A stretch of 64,000 nucleotides of DNA from Streptomyces sp. CC0208 (GTDB lineage Bacteria; Actinomycetota; Actinomycetes; Streptomycetales; Streptomycetaceae), in assembly GCF_003443735.1 (NCBI RefSeq), contig NZ_CP031969.1, positions 8,680,001 through 8,744,000 of the forward strand. The letters are read 5' to 3'. Numbering within the stretch: the first letter of the stretch is position 1; each line of letters begins with the position of its first letter. The position numbers and the translations under genes are program-made. A model generated the notes under the pieces. That model had not been told where the DNA came from. It worked only from the letters and a program-made list of their open reading frames with translations, and did not search any database. This document shows positions 43,664-51,763 of the stretch, in pieces.

Positions 43664-44244
43664 GCGGCCTCCCCGGTGCGACGCACCCGGTAACGGAGAT
43701 GCGTGACGTCTCGGTCCTCGAGCCGTCGGACGAGGTCGAGTTCGATGTGATCGCCGCCCAGGTGGTCGAACAGCCGGCGCCCCTCCCCGAGGAGGACCGG
43801 GACCAGGTGGATCTCCATCTCGTCCAGCTGCCCGGCCCGGAGAAGCGCTTGGGCCGCCCCCGCCCCGTGGACCATGGCCGGCCGGTCGCCCGCGGCTGCG
43901 CGAGCCTGACGGGCGCAGTCCTCGACGTCGGTGACGAAACGCGCGTGGCCGGGTGGCACGTCCCCGTCAGCCACCTGGTGGGTGAGTACGAAGATGGGCA
44001 CGCCGTCGTGGTGATCGCCCTGCCAGCGCCCGGCGAGTTCGAAGGTCCGACGGCCGGAGATCAGCGCTCCGGTCGCCAGCGCTTCGCGGTAGACCTGGCC
44101 GCTCGGACCGTCGGACTTTCGGTCGTCGAGCCAGTTGAAGAGGCGTCCGCCGTCGCGCCCGAGCTCCTGCCCCGGCCGATCGTCCGGGCCGGCGATATAG
44201 CCGTCGAGCGACATCGACATGTACAGCCGAATCGGATTGTTCAT
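43660..44244 (-). CDS. Dihydrofolate reductase / RibD C-terminal family protein
   Basis: 194 residues. IRLYMSMSLDGYIAGPDD at the start, ALISGRRTFELAGRW and EIHLVPVLLGEGRRLFDHL fit the RibD C-terminal/DHFR-like group, usually NADPH-dependent reductases of unknown substrate. GAGAGGCCAGG precedes the ATG. First gene of a two-gene operon with the VOC protein. Confidence 0.88.
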   Translation of the reverse strand: MNNPIRLYMSMSLDGYIAGPDDRPGQELGRDGGRLFNWLDDRKSDGPSGQVYREALATGALISGRRTFELAGRWQGDHHDGVPIFVLTHQVADGDVPPGHARFVTDVEDCARQARAAAGDRPAMVHGAGAAQALLRAGQLDEMEIHLVPVLLGEGRRLFDHLGGDHIELDLVRRLEDRDVTHLRYRVRRTGEAA

Positions 44245-44719
44245 CCTGGCCTCTCCGTCTCTCCTCCACGACACCCGGATCCGGCGCTTCCTCAGCCGTC
44301 GGCGGGGTGGGCTGGTCACAAGGGAGACTGCTGGCAGCCGGCAAACTCATCGGCCCGGCGCGCCGGTCTCCAGCGTTCGAGGAGAGGACTGCGCTCGATG
44401 GTGAGCTCCGGCACGGGCCAGGGCGACGAGGCGCGATACCGCAGGCCGTCCGGCGCCCACTCCCGTGGCGGTGTGCTCACGGCCCGCCACCGCTGCTGGG
44501 GGACGGGACGGGCTTGACGACTGCGGCGGGTGCTTCTGCGACCCCGAGTTCCGTCCCGCGTCGGACGCCGACCGCGTCTGGGCTCCGCCAGGCGGGCTCC
44601 GCCAGGCGACCTGCGCTGGGCCGCCATGACCGCCGGGCAGGAACGAGCGTGGAGGCGATCGGAGGAGGCGTGGGCCGACCGCCGGAAACGGTTGAACGGG
44701 ACAGGGACCGAGGCGGCGG
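44245..44719. other. 475-base gap with no recognisable gene
   Basis: Open frames exist on both strands but none has a good start or protein-like features, and no family was recognised. It must contain the promoter of the DHFR-type operon near 44250. Confidence 0.45.
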
Positions 44720-45547
44720 TCAGGGCTTGCGGGCGAGGGTCGCCGCGATGAGATGTTCCCAGACCGTGAGTTGCCGTTCCCCGCTGTTGTTCCAGGGAGT
44801 CTCGGTCTGGTCCGGGCGCCAGAGGGGCGCGGGGACGATGCCGGGGTCGAGGATCTCCAGGCCGTCGAGGAGAGAGGCGATCTCCGCGTCGGTACGCCAC
44901 CGGCCGCGGCCGAACGTCTGCTGGAGGACCTTCTCGGCCTCCTGCGTCTCCGGGTTGTCGCCGGAGCGGAAGTGGCTGACGAAGAAGTAGCTTCCGGAGG
45001 GCACGTTCTCGCGCCAGTAGCGGACGATGCCGGCCGGGTCCTCGTCGTCGTTCACGTGGTGAAGGATGGCGCTGAAGATGACGGCGACGGGCCGGGTGAA
45101 GTCGATCAAGCGCACGGTGTCGGGGTGGGTACGGATGCCTTCGGGGTTGCGCACATCCACCGCGACGACCCGGGTCTGGTCGTCCTTCTCCAGCAGCGCT
45201 CGACCGTGGACCAGGACTTGGGGGTCGATGTCGACATAGACGACCCGGGCCTCGGGGGCGTGCCGTTGCGCGACCTGGTGGACGTTGTCCGCGGTCGGCA
45301 GGCCGCTGCCCAGGTCGATGAACTGCTGAATGCCCGTGGTCCTCACGATCTCCCCGACCGCGCGGGTCAGCGCCGCGCGGTTGGCGAAGGCGATGGCCAC
45401 CGAGCCGGGCAGGTCGCGTTTGAACACGTCGCCGATCTCCCGGTCCACGGCGTAGTTGTCCTTGCCGCCCAGCAGGTAGTCGTAGACGCGGGCGATGCTG
45501 GGCTTGGACGGGTCGATGGAAGAGCCTTCGTACGTCATGGCGATCAT
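44720..45547 (-). CDS. SAM-dependent methyltransferase (Methyltransf_19 family)
   Basis: 275 residues of the family very common in Streptomyces (formerly DUF574). SIARVYDYLLGGKDNYAVD opens it, FIDLGSGLPTADNVH is the SAM-binding motif, and VYVDIDPQVLVHGRALL and FSAILHHVNDD follow. A second ATG three codons on (45538) may be the true start. Substrate unknown for the family. Confidence 0.88.
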   Translation of the reverse strand: MIAMTYEGSSIDPSKPSIARVYDYLLGGKDNYAVDREIGDVFKRDLPGSVAIAFANRAALTRAVGEIVRTTGIQQFIDLGSGLPTADNVHQVAQRHAPEARVVYVDIDPQVLVHGRALLEKDDQTRVVAVDVRNPEGIRTHPDTVRLIDFTRPVAVIFSAILHHVNDDEDPAGIVRYWRENVPSGSYFFVSHFRSGDNPETQEAEKVLQQTFGRGRWRTDAEIASLLDGLEILDPGIVPAPLWRPDQTETPWNNSGERQLTVWEHLIAATLARKP

Positions 45548-45913
45548 TTTCCCCGTAACGTCCCCTGCTGGCCACGGTTTTGGAATGCCCGGGCCGACTG
45601 ATCAGGTCGTAGAGGCCCAGGGCGTCGTGGAACCCGTGGCTCTTGCCGACGGACTACCGCCTGCGCGAGCTGCGCACACTTTGCCGTCCGCCGCGATCAC
45701 CCGCGGCTCCCGACACGTGCCCTCGGGTGGCGGACGATGATCAACCGATGCCGCACCGCCATGATCACCACGTGCGCTCGGCCACCCACCGGACCGGACC
45801 AGCGCGCCATCGCGTTCTACGAGCAATTGTTTCCCGATTGCTGGGGGTGGGGTGATGTTGCCGCTTCGGGGCATCCGGGAGGTAACAGGTCGGCTCGCAC
45901 CAGGAGGTACGTC
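45548..45913. other. Divergent promoter region, no gene seen
   Basis: 366 bases between the methyltransferase and the small membrane protein. Short frames here are not protein-like. GTTTC at 45829 followed by G-rich sequence could be part of a stress sigma promoter, but the match is too loose to call. Confidence 0.4.
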
Positions 45914-46069
45914 ATGATCGCGCTCGGCATCATTCTGCTTGTCATCGGTTTCCTCACCGGCATATCGATCCTGTGGACCCTCGGGATCATCCTGGCCGTG
46001 GTGGGCGCCGTTTTCTGGATCATGGGATCCATGGGGCACGCGGTCGCCGGCCGACGTCACTACTGGTGA
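45914..46069 (+). CDS. Small membrane protein (DUF6131-like)
   Basis: 51 residues with two membrane spans (MIALGIILLVIGFLTGI and LWTLGIILAVVGAVFWIMG) and a basic tail RRHYW. CAGGAGG precedes the ATG at ideal spacing. Such tiny proteins are conserved in actinobacteria and often stress-induced; the family name is from memory. A perfect hairpin follows. Confidence 0.82.
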   Translation: MIALGIILLVIGFLTGISILWTLGIILAVVGAVFWIMGSMGHAVAGRRHYW

Positions 46070-46111
46070 CCGGGCTGTCCTCGCAGCACGTCCGGCTGAA
46101 TGCCTGCCTTC

Positions 46112-46146
46112 AGGAGGGGGCCCGCTCACTGAGCGGGCCCCCTCCT
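46112..46146. terminator. Bidirectional terminator
   Basis: AGGAGGGGGCCCGCTCA and TGAGCGGGCCCCCTCCT, perfect 17-bp arms around one C. Confidence 0.9.
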
Positions 46147-46190
46147 CCTACGACCAGCCGGTGAAATGCGGGTGCGCTGCGCGCAGCGCG

Positions 46191-46412
46191 CTACTGATAG
46201 CAGGGATTCCCACACTGGACGGTGAACGTGCCGTCGTCTCCGTCTGCGACGGATGGCACGGATGACACGGATGGGACGGCAGGGACTACTGAGGCGCCTG
46301 GGATCTTGCTGGTTTCCCACGGCATCGGCGCCGCCATGGCAGGCGCGCCGAGGGCGCCCAGAGCGCTCGTCACCAGGAACACCACGGTGATCACTCGCCT
46401 GTACACGTTCAT
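46191..46412 (-). CDS. Small secreted protein with C-terminal Cys pair
   Basis: 73 residues. A signal peptide (NVYRRVITVVFLVTSALGAL, cleaved near AMA-APMP) leaves about 46 residues: a Val/Pro/Ser repeat (VPSVSSVPSVAD) and the end VQCGNPCYQ, whose two Cys could form a small loop. GGGGGAA lies just before the ATG. No family recognised. It follows a 36-residue gene by 43 bases. Confidence 0.6.
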   Translation of the reverse strand: MNVYRRVITVVFLVTSALGALGAPAMAAPMPWETSKIPGASVVPAVPSVSSVPSVADGDDGTFTVQCGNPCYQ

Positions 46413-46455
46413 TTCCCCCATTGGTCGTCGGTCGGAGCTTGCCGGGAGATGCCCG

Positions 46456-46566
46456 CTAGCGCGCCCTGATCGTCACGTGCTGCACCGGTGCCGACCCCGC
46501 AGCCAGGACGGAGCACGAGCCCAGTACCAACAGTGCGATCAGCGCGGCCTTGACGGCACGCCCCAT
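46456..46566 (-). CDS. Very small exported peptide (36 residues)
   Basis: MGRAVKAALIALLVLGSCSV and LAAGSAPVQHVTIRAR. The ATG follows GGGGAG at good spacing. A membrane-spanning core with LGSC could be a lipobox or an uncleaved anchor. If processed, only about 15 residues remain. It precedes the 73-residue secreted protein in the same direction. Confidence 0.5.
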   Translation of the reverse strand: MGRAVKAALIALLVLGSCSVLAAGSAPVQHVTIRAR

Positions 46567-46623
46567 GTGACTCCCCTGGTCGTTCAACGATGGCAAAACA
46601 GTGCCACGCACCTGCACGGGCCG

Positions 46624-47360
46624 CTATGCCTTCGATCCTCTTTGAAGTGTCGTCCCCGTGCCGGCCAGCAGGTTGAGGGCGAGTGACGTCGCCGTGTGCG
46701 CGACGTGCTTCCCGTCTCTCCTGCTGACGACGAGTCCTGCCCCGCGCAGGACGCCTATCTGATAGCTCGCACTGGCCCCGTTCCTCGCCCGCTCGGGCGA
46801 GCTCGAGCGGCTGCTTCTTGACGGGGTAGACGAGGACCGGATCGAGGCCGGGATCAGCGAGCGCCATGGGTCTGCGCCAGCAGAAGTACGACGGTACGAG
46901 CATCAGACCCCGCCCTTCCAGCCGCAGTTCCCGGTCGACGGGATAGTCGACGTCCAGGTACGGCGGGTTCCAGTGGGCGAAGGGGCGCAGGCCCTCCAGG
47001 AGAGCAGCTTGAGCGAGGAGGCGGGCGGTTCGTGGGGGCCGCGCATCCAGCCACGCACCGGCCGTGTGCCGGCGAATCGCGTCAGTTCCGCGGCCAATCG
47101 GTCGCGGGGCGTCGCCCGTAGCTCTTCGAGACCCGCCTCCAGGCACTCGCCTGTGACGGGAGGTGTGAGGAAGTCGGGGATGTAACCGGAGGCAGGGATG
47201 ACAGTGCGCAGGGTGCCCACGGCGTGTGAGGCCCGAGGGTCCCGCGACAGCCGCCGGCCTGCCTCGCGACGCCAGTGCCCGAACTCCACGAGCCCCTGAC
47301 GCGTCTGAAGGCGGCAGACCGCGCACATCAACTCCCACAGAGGATCGGGCTGCTGAGCGA
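46624..47360 (-). pseudogene. Decayed ArsR/HTH-type regulator
   Basis: Pieces in three frames follow the order of a large Streptomyces helix-turn-helix regulator: QQPDPLWELMCAVCRLQTRQG and SGYIPDFLTPPVTGE (47190-47350), then FAHWNPPYLDVDYPVDREL and GLMLVPSYFCWRRPMALADP (46850-46990), then ASYQIGVLRGAGLVVSRRDG (the wing, 46690-46770). At least two frameshifts and a deletion of the mid-helix region make it non-functional. Confidence 0.78.
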
Positions 47361-47541
47361 TGGAGAGACAACGCAGGGCGTCAGAGCCACGGCACGATCC
47401 GGGCGAGCTGCCGTCGCGCGGGCCCGCGCCCTCGGAACTCTCGTCCTGGGCACGGGGGTTCGTGCCCCGGCGGGGCCTCGGTACCGCTTTCCTGAAAGCG
47501 CGGGGCGCAGAGCGGGAGTCCGCGGTTACGCTCGCCGCGTG

Positions 47542-48333
47542 ATGCACCGGTGGAAAGGCCATGTAAGCCGCCACCCTCTGTGGGGCGCCGTCGAGTTCAC
47601 GTTCGCCTGGCATGTGGCGTTGGTGCTGTTCGCCAAGGTGATCCTGCCTCCCCTGGCACCGTCCTGGTTTCCCGACCTGGGCGCCACCGTCGTCAACGCG
47701 GTCTGCTTCGCGGGCGTCTGGGTCGTCCTGTGGCGGTGGGGATGGCTGCGCGTGAGTGGCGTCGCCGCGCTGGGCGGACTGCGGCGCTGGTGGCTGGCTC
47801 TCCCGATGCTTCTCGTGGCCTGCTCGTACGCGGTGGCAGGCGTGGAGGGACGTACGACTCTGCTGGTCAGCAGTCTGATCTCGCTCATGTGGGTCAGCAT
47901 CAACGAGGAGATCTACAGTCGCGGCCTCGTGCAACAGGTTCTCGCCCCGCTCGGTGCGACGCGGGCGGCGATCGGCGTCGGTTTCCTGTTCGGCGTCGGC
48001 CACTTGCAGAACTACCTGTTTTTCGGCGCCCCGTTGGACGACACGCTGTGGCAGATGCTGTCGGCCGGCCTGTTCGGCTTCACCTGCGCGGGGCTGCGGT
48101 TCGCGATCGGCTCGGTCTGGCCGATGGTCGCCGCCCACGGACTGGACGACTTCTTCCAGATCCGTTCACCGGGAGCGGCACCGGACTGGTGGCAGGTGTG
48201 CGTGTACGTCTTCCATGCCGTGTACGGGGTGTGGCTGCTGCGCCGCTACGGCACCGGAGATGTCCCTCTGACGCGGGACGGCGTTCCTGCGGACCCTGAT
48301 GAGCGCCCCGAGCAGGCGGGTGCGTTGGAGTGA
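47542..48333 (+). CDS. CPBP family intramembrane metalloprotease
   Basis: 263 residues with about seven membrane spans. Family motifs are present: EEIYSRG (Glu-Glu...Arg), GVGHLQN (His), and AAHGLDDF (His...Asp). There is no ribosome binding site before GTG/ATG at 47539-47544, while TTACGCT, a -10-like box, lies 7 bases before; a leaderless transcript is likely. CPBP proteins process prenylated or other membrane substrates, or protect against bacteriocins; role here unknown. Confidence 0.87.
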   Translation: MHRWKGHVSRHPLWGAVEFTFAWHVALVLFAKVILPPLAPSWFPDLGATVVNAVCFAGVWVVLWRWGWLRVSGVAALGGLRRWWLALPMLLVACSYAVAGVEGRTTLLVSSLISLMWVSINEEIYSRGLVQQVLAPLGATRAAIGVGFLFGVGHLQNYLFFGAPLDDTLWQMLSAGLFGFTCAGLRFAIGSVWPMVAAHGLDDFFQIRSPGAAPDWWQVCVYVFHAVYGVWLLRRYGTGDVPLTRDGVPADPDERPEQAGALE

Positions 48334-48356
48334 CGGGCAGTTGCTCGATGGCGTGG

Positions 48357-48406
48357 CTGGTCTCGTGTCCTGTTCGGCACAGGGCGCGAACAGGACACGA
48401 GACCAG
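48357..48406 (+). terminator. Long perfect terminator hairpin
   Basis: CTGGTCTCGTGTCCTGTTCG and its exact reverse complement, 20-bp arms with a 10-base loop, 23 bases after the CPBP stop. Confidence 0.9.
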
Positions 48407-48530
48407 GAGCGGCGTCCCGGCTTTCGCCGGGGAGTGAGGAGGTGAGGTGCGGAGACGGAGCAAACCCTCGGGTCGGACCGAATCCGTACGCCACTTCCTC
48501 AACGCCATTGCGTCCCTGGCCGGTTCATCG

Positions 48531-48562
48531 GCTCATCGTGCGTGCTGGCACGCACGATGAGC
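48531..48562. terminator. Hairpin after the cold-shock gene
   Basis: GCTCATCGTGCGTGC and GCACGCACGATGAGC, perfect 15-bp arms with a 2-base loop, 31 bases beyond the cold-shock stop codon on the minus strand. Confidence 0.8.
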
Positions 48563-48593
48563 CCCCGGCCTGACGATTGCCGCAGCAGCGGAA

Positions 48594-48797
48594 TCAGGCG
48601 GGGCGGATGTTCTCCGCCTGCGGGCCCTTCTGGCCCTGCGTGACGTCGAACTCGACCTTCTGGCCTTCCTGCAGCTCGCGGAAACCCTGGGCGGCGATGT
48701 TGGAGTAGTGGGCGAAGACGTCGGGGCCGCCGCCCTCCTGCTCGATGAAGCCGAAGCCCTTTTCGCTGTTGAACCACTTGACAGTGCCCTTGGCCAT
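48594..48797 (-). CDS. cspA: Cold-shock protein (CspA family)
   Basis: 67 residues, normal length. KWFNSEKGFGFIEQEGG carries RNP1, and DVFAHYSNI carries RNP2. It binds single-stranded RNA/DNA and acts as an RNA chaperone. GAAGGAGACGGTT precedes the ATG. It lies alone in its own transcription unit, closed by a perfect hairpin. Confidence 0.95.
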   Translation of the reverse strand: MAKGTVKWFNSEKGFGFIEQEGGGPDVFAHYSNIAAQGFRELQEGQKVEFDVTQGQKGPQAENIRPA

Positions 48798-49279
48798 AAC
48801 CGTCTCCTTCGAGGGAAACCGGGCCCGCACTCTGCGCGCCCGGAGGTGATCGCCCTGGTCCGGAGAGGCGCTGACACGCAAGAACGCCCGTGACGGCGAT
48901 CACGGGCGAACAGGACTTCGGAACCACGACTGCTGGATCACGACGCTACACCCGGGGAGGGGCCGCCGCTACCGAGAACGCGGTCGACTCGGTACCCGGC
49001 GTGTCGCCGAACTCGCCCGCGTGGGCCTGCTGCTGCTCCTCGGCGGTCCGAGTTTGCCCCCGGTTTCGGGGCGGATCCGGGCCCTGCTGGTCGCTCTCCC
49101 GGTGCCGTCCGCGTCGCTGACGCACGCGTTCCGGAAAAAGAGGATTGGGCCGGAAGGGCGATCGTGCGGTCGCGGCCGAGGGACCGGTCCCGGGTGACGG
49201 ACGAGCGCGCGGATTCCGCCAGACCTCAGGACACCGAGCAACATCATGAGCAGACCCTGTGCCTGCCGCAGGAGGCGGT
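48798..49279. other. 482-base gap holding the cold-shock leader, no gene seen
   Basis: The first 100-150 bases must be the promoter and leader of the cold-shock gene. The remainder shows open frames with GC-rich, non-protein-like sequence. Nothing recognised. Confidence 0.45.
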
Positions 49280-49633
49280 TCAGTAGTACTGGACCAAGCA
49301 GAATTCGTGCTCCTCGGGATCGGCCATCACGACGACCACTCCTTCGTCGTAGTCGTGCCGTTCGCCGGTGAGCAGGCCGCCGAGGGCGATGACCTGGGCG
49401 ATGCCCCGGTCGATGTCGTCGACCGCGACATCGAGGTGCAGGCGTACCTTCCCACGCTTCGGCTCGGTCACAGGCTGGAAGGTGAGGCGGGGGTGTGGGT
49501 CGTCGGGGTGGCCGAGATAGACCCAGCCGGGGCGGGACGGCATGGTCGGGCGATCCAGCAGTGCGCTCCAGAAACCAGCGGTTCTCTCCACGTCGAGGCA
49601 GTCGATGGTCACTCCGGCCCAGCGGTTCCTCAT
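49280..49633 (-). CDS. VOC family protein (glyoxalase-like)
   Basis: 117 residues: WAGVTIDCLDVERTAGFWSA opens the fold, with PKRGKVRLHLDVAVDDIDRG and VMADPEEHEFCLVQYY closing it, as in the short glyoxalase_6-type proteins. It begins four bases after the stop of the amino-acid dehydrogenase and is likely co-transcribed. Confidence 0.87.
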   Translation of the reverse strand: MRNRWAGVTIDCLDVERTAGFWSALLDRPTMPSRPGWVYLGHPDDPHPRLTFQPVTEPKRGKVRLHLDVAVDDIDRGIAQVIALGGLLTGERHDYDEGVVVVMADPEEHEFCLVQYY

Positions 49634-49637
49634 GTCG

Positions 49638-50810
49638 TCAGCTCTCCTGTGTCGTCGGGCGTGATGTCGGCGGCCCGGGCATCCTCGGCCCGGCAGCCGA
49701 CGGGGCCGGGGGCAGCACGTCAGCGCGAGCCAGGTGCGAGTCTCCCCGGCGTACGCGTTGCAGGGCGAGGTCCGTGGCCGCGTCGGCGGGGATGATCCCC
49801 CGGCTGCGAGCTGTGTGGAAGACCTGTCGGAGCGTCGCGGCGATGCCGGACAGCCGCTCGGTCACCTGTTCCTCGGATTCCCCGCGCAGTTCGACACCGG
49901 TGGCGTGTATGACTCCTCCCGCACTGACGACCACGTCGGGTGCCCAGAGGATGCCGCGTGCGGCGAGGAGACGGGCGGTGGCGGGTTCGTCGAGCTGGTT
50001 GTTGGCCGGGCCGGCGACAGCGGCGCACCGTAGCAGCGGCACCGTGCGCGCGGTCAGCAGGCCGCCGAGTGCCGCCGGCACGAGGACGTCGACCTCCGTC
50101 GCGAGGGCGGTGTCCGGATCCACCCAGGTCGCGCCCACCTCCTCGGCCCGGTTCCGAGCGGCCGGGTTGATGTCCGTCACGACGAGCCGCGCGCCGGCAC
50201 GGGTCAGGAGCCGGGCCACGTGGGCGCCGACCGCACCGAGGCCGATCACCCCGAAGGTCCGGCCGGCGAGCTCCGGTGAGCCGTAGACCTCGTCGGCCAC
50301 CGCGCCCAGTGCCGCCAGGGTCCCGCGTGCCGTGTGGATGGAGGAATCACCGCTGCCGCCGTCCTCCACGGGCCGGCAGCAGACATACGGGGTGCGTTCC
50401 CCGATCACGGACATGTCCACCGGGCTGCTTCCCACGTCCGGACCCGCGATGTAGCGGCCGCCGAGCGATTCGATCGCGTCGCCCAGGTCGTGGAGCAGAG
50501 CCGTACGCTCCGCGCCGGTGGGCCGAGCCATGGTGGGCAGGGCGACGACGGCCTTTGCGCCGCCGTGGTCCAGACCGGCCAGGGCGTTCTTCTCGGTCAT
50601 CGCCGCCGCCAGTCGCAGTGCGTCCGTGAGCGCGGCGGCGGGGTCGGGGTAGTGAGCGATCCGGCAGCCGCCGGCGGCCGGCCCGAGCGCGGTCGAGTGG
50701 ACCGCGATGGTGATCGCGAGGCCGCTGCGGCGACCCCGCACGACCTGCACCAGCTCGTGCGAAGGATCCGGGACGAGGGGTGCCAGAGCTTCCAGAAGTA
50801 CGGCTGTCAT
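49638..50810 (-). CDS. Leu/Val/Phe-type amino-acid dehydrogenase
   Basis: 390 residues. The glycine-rich substrate domain has ALGPAAGGCRIAHYPD and the catalytic Lys in LDHGGAKAVVAL; the cofactor domain has FGVIGLGAVGAHVARLL. This is the branched-chain/valine dehydrogenase group, which deaminates amino acids to 2-oxo acids with NAD. It is divergent from an Lrp/AsnC regulator with a palindrome between, the standard set-up for amino-acid-responsive control. In Streptomyces such enzymes feed building blocks to secondary metabolism (known for Vdh). Confidence 0.87.
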   Translation of the reverse strand: MTAVLLEALAPLVPDPSHELVQVVRGRRSGLAITIAVHSTALGPAAGGCRIAHYPDPAAALTDALRLAAAMTEKNALAGLDHGGAKAVVALPTMARPTGAERTALLHDLGDAIESLGGRYIAGPDVGSSPVDMSVIGERTPYVCCRPVEDGGSGDSSIHTARGTLAALGAVADEVYGSPELAGRTFGVIGLGAVGAHVARLLTRAGARLVVTDINPAARNRAEEVGATWVDPDTALATEVDVLVPAALGGLLTARTVPLLRCAAVAGPANNQLDEPATARLLAARGILWAPDVVVSAGGVIHATGVELRGESEEQVTERLSGIAATLRQVFHTARSRGIIPADAATDLALQRVRRGDSHLARADVLPPAPSAAGPRMPGPPTSRPTTQES

Positions 50811-50851
50811 GGGGCGAAGCTAGCTGTTCCGACAGCGGCCATGCCCATGGA

Positions 50852-50866
50852 CCGAATGGTATTCGG
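50852..50866. promoter_or_regulatory. Palindrome in the Lrp/dehydrogenase promoter
   Basis: CCGAAT-GGT-ATTCGG, perfect 6-bp arms, centred between the two divergent genes. CATAAT (50876-50881) is a good -10 box 6 bases before the Lrp ATG, implying a leaderless Lrp transcript. Confidence 0.7.
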
Positions 50867-50887
50867 CTCAGGCGCCATAATCGCGGC

Positions 50888-51346
50888 ATGGACGAACTTG
50901 ATTCGGCGATCGTCCGGCATCTGCAGCGCGATGCGCGGCAGACCAACCGTGACCTCGCGCGCACCCTCGGCATCGCCCCGTCGACCTGTCTGGAACGCAT
51001 TCGCGCACTGCGCGCCCGCGGAGTCATCACCGGCTACCACGCCGCCGTGGATCCGGCCGCCCTCAACCGCCACGTCCAGGCGCTCATCCACTTCCAGATC
51101 CGCCCCCTCAGCCGAGCGGTCATCGAGGCGTTCAAGACCTATGCGGCCGGTCTGCCCGAGGTCAGTACCGTCTACGTCGTCACCGGCGGGGACGACATGA
51201 TCGTGCACGTCTCCGCGCCCAGCGTCGACCACCTCCACGGCTTCCTCATGGACAAGTTCACCGCGCGCCGCGAAGTCGTCGGATTCCGCACCTCTGTGAT
51301 CTACCAGCACACCGACAAACAGGTGCTTGAACCCCTCACACCGTGA
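50888..51346 (+). CDS. Lrp/AsnC family transcriptional regulator
   Basis: 152 residues. Helix-turn-helix LDSAIVRHLQRDARQTNRDL to LGIAPSTCLERIRALRARGV, then the RAM ligand domain (ALIHFQIRPLSRAVIEAF, VSTVYVVTGGDDMIVHV). It should sense an amino acid and control the divergent dehydrogenase and itself. The ATG sits where a leaderless transcript would start. Confidence 0.92.
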   Translation: MDELDSAIVRHLQRDARQTNRDLARTLGIAPSTCLERIRALRARGVITGYHAAVDPAALNRHVQALIHFQIRPLSRAVIEAFKTYAAGLPEVSTVYVVTGGDDMIVHVSAPSVDHLHGFLMDKFTARREVVGFRTSVIYQHTDKQVLEPLTP

Positions 51347-51400
51347 ACTGCCGACGTAGGAGATACTGGGGAGCAAGGCGCGGGGGACCAGGGGTGAGGC

Positions 51401-51763
51401 GTGGGCAGTTCGGGGGAGGCGGGGACACTGTCGGCATCGCCGGGCCCGCCCACAAGCGCGCTGCGTGTGCTCCCGCTGACGGACCGGCCGGGCTGGCAAG
51501 CGGCTGGAGAGGTCAGCCTGCTGACCCGCCCGGCCTGGGAGCAGGCCCTGTGCCACCTTGCCCGGAGCGACGAAGAGACGTGTCACTTGGAACTTTCAGC
51601 GGTCACCTTCGTCGAGGTCGCCGGCGTCTCCGCTCTGGCCATGACCGCCCAGGGCATTCCGCAGGGGCGACGCATCGTGATCGAGGAGCCGCCTGCCGCC
51701 CTGCGGCGCGTTCTGGACTTGTTCTGGCCGGGCCTGCTGACTGTCGAGGTGATGGGGCGATGA
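51401..51763 (+). CDS. STAS domain protein (anti-sigma factor antagonist)
   Basis: 120 residues, GTG start. WQAAGEVSLLTRPAWEQALC and HLELSAVTFVEVAGVSALAM fit the STAS fold of SpoIIAA/RsbV-type antagonists; the usual phosphorylatable Ser region reads VEVAGVSAL. Its stop overlaps the next start (ATGA), so it is made with the MEDS/ATPase protein, its probable partner. Confidence 0.82.
   Translation: MGSSGEAGTLSASPGPPTSALRVLPLTDRPGWQAAGEVSLLTRPAWEQALCHLARSDEETCHLELSAVTFVEVAGVSALAMTAQGIPQGRRIVIEEPPAALRRVLDLFWPGLLTVEVMGR

Noticed and set aside
45820..45860. Possible stress-sigma promoter before the small membrane protein
   Set aside because: The -10 part departs from the known consensus and spacing is uncertain.
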